Of a DNA stretch of 64,000 nucleotides, positions 17,785 to 24,610 are shown piece after piece. How positions within the stretch are numbered: position 1 is the stretch's first letter; each line of letters starts with the position of its first letter. The stretch comes from Cyclobacterium salsum. GTDB lineage: Bacteria; Bacteroidota; Bacteroidia; Cytophagales; Cyclobacteriaceae. Position numbers and translations under genes: made by a program. The DNA is taken from positions 434,001 to 498,000 of the forward strand of contig NZ_WNKG01000001.1 of NCBI RefSeq assembly GCF_010119245.1. The letters run 5' to 3'. The notes beneath the pieces are model-generated. The model ran no database searches, was not told the DNA's origin, and saw nothing but the letters and a program-made list of their open reading frames with translations.

Positions 17785-19504
17785 TTTTTATAACTATTGG
17801 ATCTTCAATCAATTCATAGGATATAGGTCCCCCTTCAAATTTTGGATTTTCTTCGGTACCCGTGTTTTTCCAATTGCGCACCACCTTTTTCAAACCGATA
17901 GGATAAATGGTAACGCCTTCTCCGGAGATCGAGAGGCGTAAGAAATTCTTATAGCCCTCCCAGCGATAGGAAGAGGAGGCTTCGGTAATATGATTTTTTA
18001 AAACTAAAACACTAAAGGAAAGGTACACACCAAATAGTATTCCGCTGATAATGCCCCCTACCAGTATCATTTCTGCCATGAATAGTAAAACCTGGCCGGG
18101 ATTATTAACTCCCATACCCAAAGTACCAAGATTGGTAAAAGAAAATAGCCAAAGTAGAAAATAAAAATTCATCAAATGCAACCCTCCGTGAATGGCACCG
18201 GCGATGTAATTCAGGTTCTTCCTTCCCGACTTGGTATCTGTAAAAAGGAGTATCCCCATAAACAGCAGTAAGTTTAGAAATAATGCCGCAGGGTGATGGC
18301 TGATCCCGGAAATAATGACCCCAAAAAACGCCGAAATATCCCCATCTAATAGATCCAGGCCAGCCATTTTCTCCATAATGGATTCTGGGCTTTCCACATT
18401 TGACTGAAGTATCCAGGTGGTAAACGTGTGAAAGATACCGAAGAAGAAAAGCATGGTAAGGCTGAAATAGGGAAAAATCAAGTTGAGAAAACTCAGTTTA
18501 ACCGAATCCCCTTTTGAAGGAAAGACTTTTTTCAACGCCGCTGGTTGTCCTTTCAGGCTTTCAATTTCCTTTTTTAGGGTATGGGTTGGATGCATAAAAG
18601 CCCCTCCTCCCCCGGCTGTAATTAATTGACAGGGATGCTCTTTTCCCTTTGACGTTTCATACCGGGCATAGTGGTGTAGGTCGCCGGTCAGGATGGCAAT
18701 TACTTCCAGGGACTTATTTTTTTCTTCGTATTCCGCTTCCCCTTTACCAAAAAGCACTCTGTCAATGAAAAACTGCAAGCGATCAAAAGATTCGTTATTT
18801 TCATCAAAAGACTTGTAAACCCAGGAAGGCTCCGAGGCGCACAAGATCACTTTACTTTGGCTGGTGAAATGTTGCCTGGCAATTTCCCTAAAGTAACAGA
18901 TCTGCGGGTAATCTATATCCGCATTCAGTTGCACATCTATCCCTACCAACCAATGATCATGAGGCAATTTTAGCGCAAAGTAACTCCTGCTTTGCTGCGT
19001 CTGCCAATTGCCGAGAGAACGCTTTTGCGTAAATAGCCGAAGAAAATTGGTCAATCCATCGTACCAGTCATGATTTCCCGGAACCGCAAAGACATCTGGT
19101 CGGTTGGAATCATTTTCATCTTTGGGAAAAGCGGCGTTGTAGGGACCTCGAAGACGGTTGTTATATTCGATAGGCTCCGGTGTTGGATAGACCTCATCCC
19201 CTCCCATTACCAGCACTTCTCCCCTTTTCAAGGGCTTGCCCCTCAAGGTCAATGATTCTCTGGCCAATAAATCCGCCAACGTAAAAGTAGGATTGAAGCC
19301 ATCTCCCAAATCTGAGATAAAGTCCAGCCACATTTCCTCCCTATCCGAATAGTCATAAAACTGGATTTCCTGATCCAGGGCTGCCTGTAGTTCCCGCCTA
19401 TCGGCAAAATTTCCGAATACGGAAGAAAGCACCGTTTTGACACCCGTGAAGGCTAATTGCTTGGGGTCATACCAATTGACCATTGGTTTTCTTTCAAACT
19501 TCAT
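17768..19504 (-). CDS. Metallophosphoesterase with C-terminal membrane domain
   Basis: 578 residues. The calcineurin-like phosphoesterase core covers ~55-290: ISDLGDGFNP (motif I position), VMGGDEVYP, VPGNHDWYDG and LTGDLHHYARYE. Motif I has SDLGDG where DxH is usual, so one metal ligand may differ. Four or more TM helices follow (~345-365, 390-420, 430-450, 470-505), then a cytoplasmic-looking tail. The combination suggests a membrane-bound phosphatase acting on a lipid or lipid-linked phosphate. It overlaps both neighbours (17 nt and 11 nt), so it is cotranscribed with patatin and GMC genes. Confidence 0.8.
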   Translation of the reverse strand: MKFERKPMVNWYDPKQLAFTGVKTVLSSVFGNFADRRELQAALDQEIQFYDYSDREEMWLDFISDLGDGFNPTFTLADLLARESLTLRGKPLKRGEVLVMGGDEVYPTPEPIEYNNRLRGPYNAAFPKDENDSNRPDVFAVPGNHDWYDGLTNFLRLFTQKRSLGNWQTQQSRSYFALKLPHDHWLVGIDVQLNADIDYPQICYFREIARQHFTSQSKVILCASEPSWVYKSFDENNESFDRLQFFIDRVLFGKGEAEYEEKNKSLEVIAILTGDLHHYARYETSKGKEHPCQLITAGGGGAFMHPTHTLKKEIESLKGQPAALKKVFPSKGDSVKLSFLNLIFPYFSLTMLFFFGIFHTFTTWILQSNVESPESIMEKMAGLDLLDGDISAFFGVIISGISHHPAALFLNLLLFMGILLFTDTKSGRKNLNYIAGAIHGGLHLMNFYFLLWLFSFTNLGTLGMGVNNPGQVLLFMAEMILVGGIISGILFGVYLSFSVLVLKNHITEASSSYRWEGYKNFLRLSISGEGVTIYPIGLKKVVRNWKNTGTEENPKFEGGPISYELIEDPIVIKNEKIS

Positions 19505-20939
19505 TGTACAACATTTTTTTTATCATTTTAACTTTAAACCCCATTCCTCCGCTAGCTCCGTCGCTCTTCTTTGCCAATGCCCTCCAAAATCCCTTTATTC
19601 TGGATGAAAAGGACTGAAAGAGAGTACCTTCCATAGCGATTTCCGGATCCGCACCTCCTTTTGGATACAAAACCAGCTCCAGCTCCTTGAAGTCCATACC
19701 CAACATCCAATGCCATGGACTATTGCCATTGAAGCGGCCCACTACCAGGTATACCCTGTTTTCGATCATCATACTCGTTTCTATTTCGTAAATAGAAAAT
19801 CCGGATTCGCTCGGAATTCGCCGAAACCGAGTCTGAAAGCCGCTGTACTCTTGATCCAAATCTCCGATAAAAAGACTGGTAAAAACATCCATTCGCCCCT
19901 CGCCCCCCAAATCCGCATAGCGTAAAAATACATCCATCGATACCCGATCGACCTTTTCTTTCCAGGCCAATTCACCAGAAAACTGAAGCCGAAATCCAAG
20001 ATAGTTCCCAATGGCAGGTGTGCTGGTCAGGCCCTCATTCAATTGGGCACCGGCTTCAGGGATATCCGACAGGTATTTTTTAGCATCCTGGTATCCCATA
20101 TTTATCAGGTCTCTGGAAGTAATTTTATTAAAAAATAAATCCGGATCAAGGGGAAGGGGAAGCGACGGGTGTATAAGGTGAACTTCAATAGGCCGCTGCT
20201 GTCCGAATTCAGACTCCCCTCTTTGGATTCCTTTATTAATCCATTTTATTTGTTCAAATTCTTCCCATAAGGCTCCATTGGCACTCATTTCAATGGAATG
20301 CACATATTGATTCAGTGCCCCTGAAAAATACGCGGGATGGTTCCCAATTCCCCAAACAACCCAAATTTCTTCTGCACCCCGTCTGACTGCTTCCATTAGG
20401 TGGGCATCTTTGATCCAAACGGCATCAATAAACCACTCACCAGCCACTTGTAAGGCAGGCATTACAATGGGCAATGAAATTCCTGCCAGCAGGTGATTTT
20501 CATGAAGGTCCTTCGAAGGAATGGCTTGTACCACTTTTTTCGAAAAGTTACACAGGGAGAAGGTGATAGGAAGTCCCTTTTCCCTGATTGAATTAATTCG
20601 AACCTTAAAATGGGGTAACACCTTGGTTCGAATGGCATCCGTATCGCCCATTCCTTTTAGTTTCCAGGGGGTAAAATAATCCCTGAATCTAACCGGAGAG
20701 ACAAAATGGGCTAGATTTAAATGGATCCAATTAGTTCTCAAATCATCCACCTGCTGCCCGCATGCCAGCATCGCTGCATTGAAGATGCCACCGGAGGTAC
20801 CGTCCACATGATTGAATTCCAGGCCTTCCTCTTCCAAAGCCTTCATTACTCCCACCTGATAAGCCACCCTAACGCCGCCGCCTGCCAAAATCAGTGACCT
20901 ATTTACATCTGTATCGGTATGGATTTCTTGTATCAGCAT
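19494..20939 (-). CDS. Patatin-like phospholipase/acyl hydrolase
   Basis: 481 residues. Patatin motifs are at the N-terminus: ILAGGGVRVAYQVGVM (oxyanion hole, ~17-32), GTSGG with nucleophile S49, and the second dyad residue D172 in FIDAV. The usual DG(G/A) is DAV here, which could alter activity. The C-terminal ~170 residues are an extra beta-rich region (FRLQFSGELAW, SMMIENRVYLVVGRFNG) not typical of patatin. It probably releases fatty acids from a membrane lipid. The start overlaps nothing upstream (47-bp gap), while the end overlaps the phosphoesterase by 11 nt. Confidence 0.85.
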   Translation of the reverse strand: MLIQEIHTDTDVNRSLILAGGGVRVAYQVGVMKALEEEGLEFNHVDGTSGGIFNAAMLACGQQVDDLRTNWIHLNLAHFVSPVRFRDYFTPWKLKGMGDTDAIRTKVLPHFKVRINSIREKGLPITFSLCNFSKKVVQAIPSKDLHENHLLAGISLPIVMPALQVAGEWFIDAVWIKDAHLMEAVRRGAEEIWVVWGIGNHPAYFSGALNQYVHSIEMSANGALWEEFEQIKWINKGIQRGESEFGQQRPIEVHLIHPSLPLPLDPDLFFNKITSRDLINMGYQDAKKYLSDIPEAGAQLNEGLTSTPAIGNYLGFRLQFSGELAWKEKVDRVSMDVFLRYADLGGEGRMDVFTSLFIGDLDQEYSGFQTRFRRIPSESGFSIYEIETSMMIENRVYLVVGRFNGNSPWHWMLGMDFKELELVLYPKGGADPEIAMEGTLFQSFSSRIKGFWRALAKKSDGASGGMGFKVKMIKKMLYNEV

Positions 20940-20986
20940 GGGTTTTGGTTGTCAGCGAAAGCAGTTCGTTTAAATTTAACCAGCTA

Positions 20987-21406
20987 TTAAAATTTATCGT
21001 TATCTGAACGGAGTATTTTCAGGTAGAGTAAAAAAACAATCCCTGAAAAAAGGTCAAAAATGGCTACTCCTAAGGCCAGGACAGAAAATAACCCTATAAA
21101 AACACCCATCGCCACCGCGATAAACGCTCCAAATTTTTGAATGGCAGACCAGAGAATGATCTGCTTGTTACTTACGGAACTGTAGACAGCGTGAAGGACC
21201 ATTCCACCAAAAAGGGCCATAAACATCCCAACAATGGCGAAGAAATGGGCGGCTTCCGGACTGCTACCGGTTTTTCCCACAAAACCCAGAATAAACGTCG
21301 GTTTCACCAACTGAATCAGTCCGGAAAAAAGGGTAATAAAGCCAATAAAAACCACCAATAGCTCGATGTATCGGGTCGAAATGCCGAAAATTTTATCTTT
21401 ATTCAT
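20987..21406 (-). CDS. Four-TM membrane protein of unknown function
   Basis: 139 residues with four TM helices (~12-32, 47-70, 80-103, 105-130) and short loops. No enzymatic motif is seen. The start overlaps the preceding gene by 8 nt, so the two small membrane proteins are probably translated together. Context in a lipid-enzyme operon suggests a membrane partner, carrier or small redox-linked subunit, but this is only inference. Confidence 0.75.
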   Translation of the reverse strand: MNKDKIFGISTRYIELLVVFIGFITLFSGLIQLVKPTFILGFVGKTGSSPEAAHFFAIVGMFMALFGGMVLHAVYSSVSNKQIILWSAIQKFGAFIAVAMGVFIGLFSVLALGVAIFDLFSGIVFLLYLKILRSDNDKF

Positions 21407-21902
21407 GGGTTTTCTGTTGATGGGTTGGTTTTGCTTTAGCGATAAAGAAATACATGGTAATTCCCCACATAAGCGTCAGGATTATCCAGCGAATGTCATT
21501 TAGCCACATCCATTCCTGGAGCAGTACCTGGAGGCTCGCTTCGTCGCTTACCCCAGCCTTAAATTGATTGTTTATGTCCTCTATATAAGCTTGCTGAACA
21601 ATGACAGGAGCCAAAAGCCCGGGTATCCAGGCAATCGGAACCCAACGGAGTCCCGTGTTCCATTCCGAGATCAGCATGATTACCAATGCAGCGGCCATAA
21701 GGGGAATGGTGATGAAAAAAAAATTCGTTGCCAAATCCGTCTGTGGGATAATGGCATCGTAGTAATTGTCGAGGGTTAGGGTATTGGGGTAATTTGGAAA
21801 CCAAAAGAAATGCAAGGACCAAAACATCCCCAAATAGATGGATGCACAAAAGAAAATATAGGCATTATTCAGGTCAAGGAGGGTTTTTTTGATAGGGTTC
21901 AT
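21399..21902 (-). CDS. Four-TM membrane protein, DUF1772-like layout
   Basis: 167 residues with four predicted TM helices (~13-35, 60-80, 85-105, 135-155), a conserved-looking WSLHFFWFPNY after TM1 and an acidic loop before TM4. The size and four-helix layout with aromatic clusters recall DUF1772 proteins, some of which are linked to oxidation of polyketides; this is a weak comparison. It sits 12 bp after the acetoacetate-decarboxylase-like gene and overlaps the next gene by 8 nt. Confidence 0.7.
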   Translation of the reverse strand: MNPIKKTLLDLNNAYIFFCASIYLGMFWSLHFFWFPNYPNTLTLDNYYDAIIPQTDLATNFFFITIPLMAAALVIMLISEWNTGLRWVPIAWIPGLLAPVIVQQAYIEDINNQFKAGVSDEASLQVLLQEWMWLNDIRWIILTLMWGITMYFFIAKAKPTHQQKTHE

Positions 21903-21914
21903 GATAGTGCTTGA

Positions 21915-22808
21915 CTAATGGGTTTGGATTCGAAATTTCTCGTAATCGGTAATCGAAGGCGGTGGCAGCCATTCCTCGCTAAAACCTAGCGGGTAGACTG
22001 TTTCCAGCCCTTCCGGCATGCTTTCAGGCGGATCTTCATACGTCATAAACCAGCATTGGAAATGGTCATCCAGGATGCCATTCGTTTCAGGCATAAAAGT
22101 GGTAAAAAAGGGGTCTGGGTTTAAGTCAATATGCTGTAGAGATGCTACCCGGGGATGGTCACCGATAAACAGCTTCCCCTTTGCTTTTCCGAATAAGTTG
22201 ATTCCCGCCTTGGATTCAAAATAAATGTAAGAGGCCATCAGCATATTCCGAAACCGGCAATAATTTGTTGCTCCCACTTTTAATTTGATGGAAGGCGAAC
22301 GGGGTTTTTCGATTTCAATTCTAAAGGCAAATTGCCCATCCTTTTCATACTGGCTACTCACCTGTTCCGAACTTTCTATAAAATCCAGGTTGGCTTGATG
22401 TTTGGGCATACCCCATATTCCCTTGCCCCCCTTCACTGAAATCTCACTACTTACCGGCAAATCCAGAATGTATTGACCCGTTCCATAATGTCCCAGTAAA
22501 ATGGAATTTAAAAATCGTGGAGCCGGCTTGGGTCCATGGGTACATGCGATGGCTATACTGTATTCGATGTACTTTCCGATGCTGGTATCCAGGTAATTAA
22601 TGACGGTGACTAACAGTGCTGCTCTACCATTCGGAAGTTTTAATGCATGTATTTCATTGCCGGGCAGCAACTCATTGGCTTTCTCCCAATCACAGGAAAA
22701 ACCAGCCATTAATGCCGGAGACCGGGATGAGCTTACCGGCATTTGGTAGGGTATCCCGTCTACAAGGGCGTATCTTCCGGTGTATCGTTTGATTCTTTTG
22801 GGGGGCAT
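21915..22808 (-). CDS. Acetoacetate-decarboxylase-superfamily protein
   Basis: 297 residues. The superfamily core is visible: PNGRAALLVTVINYLDTSIGKYIEYSI, then GGKGIWGMPKHQANLDF, where K136 fits the Schiff-base lysine of WG(F/Y)PKK. The adjacent Lys that lowers the pKa in true acetoacetate decarboxylase is H137 here. That change is known in superfamily members with other reactions (aldolase-dehydratases, for example), so decarboxylase activity should not be assumed. Encoded 9 bp after the alpha/beta hydrolase and likely acting on the same pathway intermediate. Confidence 0.82.
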   Translation of the reverse strand: MPPKRIKRYTGRYALVDGIPYQMPVSSSRSPALMAGFSCDWEKANELLPGNEIHALKLPNGRAALLVTVINYLDTSIGKYIEYSIAIACTHGPKPAPRFLNSILLGHYGTGQYILDLPVSSEISVKGGKGIWGMPKHQANLDFIESSEQVSSQYEKDGQFAFRIEIEKPRSPSIKLKVGATNYCRFRNMLMASYIYFESKAGINLFGKAKGKLFIGDHPRVASLQHIDLNPDPFFTTFMPETNGILDDHFQCWFMTYEDPPESMPEGLETVYPLGFSEEWLPPPSITDYEKFRIQTH

Positions 22809-22817
22809 AGCTGGGAA

Positions 22818-23831
22818 TTATCCAAGTTCTAATTCATTGATCATTTTTGGAAACACATCAATGTGTGCATTTTTCCCGAAAAATACATCCAAATGACTGT
22901 AGCCTTCCAAAAGATACAACTTGTGGAAGTCTGGCTTTGTACTTTCCAGAAACCGAAATGTTTTTTCCTGGCTTTCTGATAAAAAACACTTGTTCTTTTT
23001 TCCCCCAAACAAAACCATTCTTGCCGCTGTTTTGGGAGGCTCCGATACGTAATCACGATCTTCATCATTATCGGGTGTCAAAGCTCCGTTCCGCACACAT
23101 TTTTGCATGTGCCTGAAAAAGGAAAGGGGGACATGCGCAAATTCATACTGTATCCATTCCTTGGTTTTCTCATCCAGATTTTCCAATTCCCAGAGGGCTG
23201 GGAAACCGGAACCGTAAGTAAAGCTAACCATTTTACCCACCGTGGAGTCCTTTTCCCAGTGGGTAGCTTTTACAAAATTCAAAATAACTTTAGATTTAAA
23301 ATCGGGAGCTGCAAGGCCCCACTGAGGATCGAAATAATCGAAAAACCGACTTACTATGGGGACCAATAGGTTCAACTTGAATTTGGAAAAGGCAGGAACG
23401 ATCGGATGTAGGGAAACCGCATTGCTAATTATCAATTTAACTTCCGGAATCAACCCCATAACGGCCGACATCATAAAACTGGTGCTGCCCTGACAGTGAA
23501 TAATCGCTTTTATCTCTTTCGAACCGGTAAGTTCACTTACCTTTTTCACGGCTGCCGGATGGTCATTTCGGGCTACCAGATCCAGGTTCCACTCGTTAGG
23601 CTCCAGGTGAATACTCCCCCTCCAATTTTCTAACCAAACGTCGTATCCTTCTTCTGCCAATTGAAATATGATATTGTTCTTGGAAGGGGGATTAAAAATA
23701 TTGCTACTTACACCGGCACCATGTACCAATAAGACCGGTCCTTTGGTAGCTTTATTTGATTTAAGTCGCTTCAAATCACATTTAAAGCCATCTAATGCCT
23801 CAAATTCTATGGTCTCAAAATAAGCTGTCAT
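22818..23831 (-). CDS. Alpha/beta-fold hydrolase with a probable Cys nucleophile
   Basis: 337 residues. HGAG at ~38-40 fits the oxyanion-hole loop, and the nucleophile elbow reads IHCQGS with C113 where Ser is usual. A late GYSHLDVFFG provides the catalytic His. Similar hydrolases are fused to or encoded near GMC oxidases of the cholesterol-oxidase type in actinobacteria, which matches this operon. Substitution of Cys is known in dienelactone hydrolase, so an ester or lactone substrate is possible. It is the first gene of the seven-gene operon (15439-23831). Confidence 0.82.
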   Translation of the reverse strand: MTAYFETIEFEALDGFKCDLKRLKSNKATKGPVLLVHGAGVSSNIFNPPSKNNIIFQLAEEGYDVWLENWRGSIHLEPNEWNLDLVARNDHPAAVKKVSELTGSKEIKAIIHCQGSTSFMMSAVMGLIPEVKLIISNAVSLHPIVPAFSKFKLNLLVPIVSRFFDYFDPQWGLAAPDFKSKVILNFVKATHWEKDSTVGKMVSFTYGSGFPALWELENLDEKTKEWIQYEFAHVPLSFFRHMQKCVRNGALTPDNDEDRDYVSEPPKTAARMVLFGGKKNKCFLSESQEKTFRFLESTKPDFHKLYLLEGYSHLDVFFGKNAHIDVFPKMINELELG

Positions 23832-23962
23832 ATGAATTGTTTTTCACAGGATTAATTTAACAAAATAAAATCAATTCTTCATGCTAATTCCCGGGATTTT
23901 TTCCAATTAAAATAAGGGATATCCATCAAATTCAATGTATCTGACGGTATAAATAAATATTT

Positions 23963-23970
23963 TATCTTTG
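23963..23970 (+). promoter_or_regulatory. Candidate -7 element (TATCTTTG)
   Basis: TATCTTTG matches the Bacteroidota -7 consensus TAnnTTTG. No clear -33 TTG lies at the right distance. It precedes the short ORF at 23995 and the lipoprotein gene at 24119. Confidence 0.4.
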
Positions 23971-23994
23971 GTTCAAATTAATAAAATTTTGACC

Positions 23995-24114
23995 ATGAAA
24001 TGGACACGATTAAAATCATCATTAAACGAACAGGGCAATGATTATTTTAATCGTCAAAGGTTCTCCCGATTTGATATCGGGACAGGCTATGTGACCATTA
24101 AAAGACAATTATAA
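23995..24114 (+). CDS. Possible 39-residue leader or small protein
   Basis: ATG at 23995 opens 39 codons (MKWTRLKSSL...TIKRQL) ending 4 bp before the next gene's ATG. It is basic, with no TM helix. A perfect hairpin (TCCCGAT, 5-nt loop, ATCGGGA, 24064-24082) lies inside it and could instead mean a non-coding repeat. The position right after a -7 element and tight spacing to the next gene make translation possible, but coding status is uncertain. Confidence 0.25.
   Translation: MKWTRLKSSLNEQGNDYFNRQRFSRFDIGTGYVTIKRQL
24064..24082. repeat. 7-bp perfect hairpin (TCCCGAT/ATCGGGA)
   Basis: Arms 24064-24070 and 24076-24082 around TTGAT. It lies inside the small ORF just upstream of the NTF2-like lipoprotein gene and could affect its translation or be a short dispersed repeat. 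Confidence 0.5.
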
Positions 24115-24118
24115 ACAT

Positions 24119-24580
24119 ATGAAACGAATACTTATCCCCTCTGCCATTCTGATAATAAGCGTGATGAGCTGTAGATCAGACCTTAATCCTTCGCAGGAAC
24201 AGGATATCCTGAAAATAAAAGCCATGAGCCAGGCGAGGGCTGATGCTTTTAATGCCGGTGATGCGGCTGCAATTGCAGCTCATTTTACCACCGACGCTGT
24301 TCTAATGGCACCTAATACCCCCAAAAAAATAGGTCCTGAAGCCGTAGAAGCCTATTATCAGGAAATTTTCGATAATTACAGAACAGGTTTAGAAAGCGGA
24401 TATGAAGCCGTTCGGGTTGACGGAGATTTGGCTTTTGGCAGGGGCTTTGCCAAGGTTACCCTCTTCTCCAAAACAACTGGAGACACCACCTACGCTACCT
24501 CTAAATACTTAAACATCCTGGAAAGACAGGCCGATGGAAGCTGGAAGACAACCCATGATATTTGGAACGCTAATGAATAG
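24119..24580 (+). CDS. NTF2-like (SnoaL/DUF4440-type) lipoprotein
   Basis: 153 residues with a lipobox signal peptide (ISVMSC, Cys ~18). The mature domain has the NTF2-like pattern: helix MSQARADAFNAGDAAAIAAHFTTDAVLMAPN, then GPEAVEAYYQEIF, then strands FGRGFAKVTL and GSWKTTHDIWN. Such domains act as small catalytic or binding cones; the ligand cannot be predicted. It is a single gene convergent with priA. Confidence 0.82.
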   Translation: MKRILIPSAILIISVMSCRSDLNPSQEQDILKIKAMSQARADAFNAGDAAAIAAHFTTDAVLMAPNTPKKIGPEAVEAYYQEIFDNYRTGLESGYEAVRVDGDLAFGRGFAKVTLFSKTTGDTTYATSKYLNILERQADGSWKTTHDIWNANE

Positions 24581-24610
24581 CGAACCAAACGGCTATCGAA
24601 TAGCAGTCTA

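Noticed and set aside
24584-24606. GCTAT...ATAGC hairpin between the NTF2-like gene and priA as a terminator
   Set aside because: The stem is only 5 bp with a 3-nt loop and lacks a T tract.
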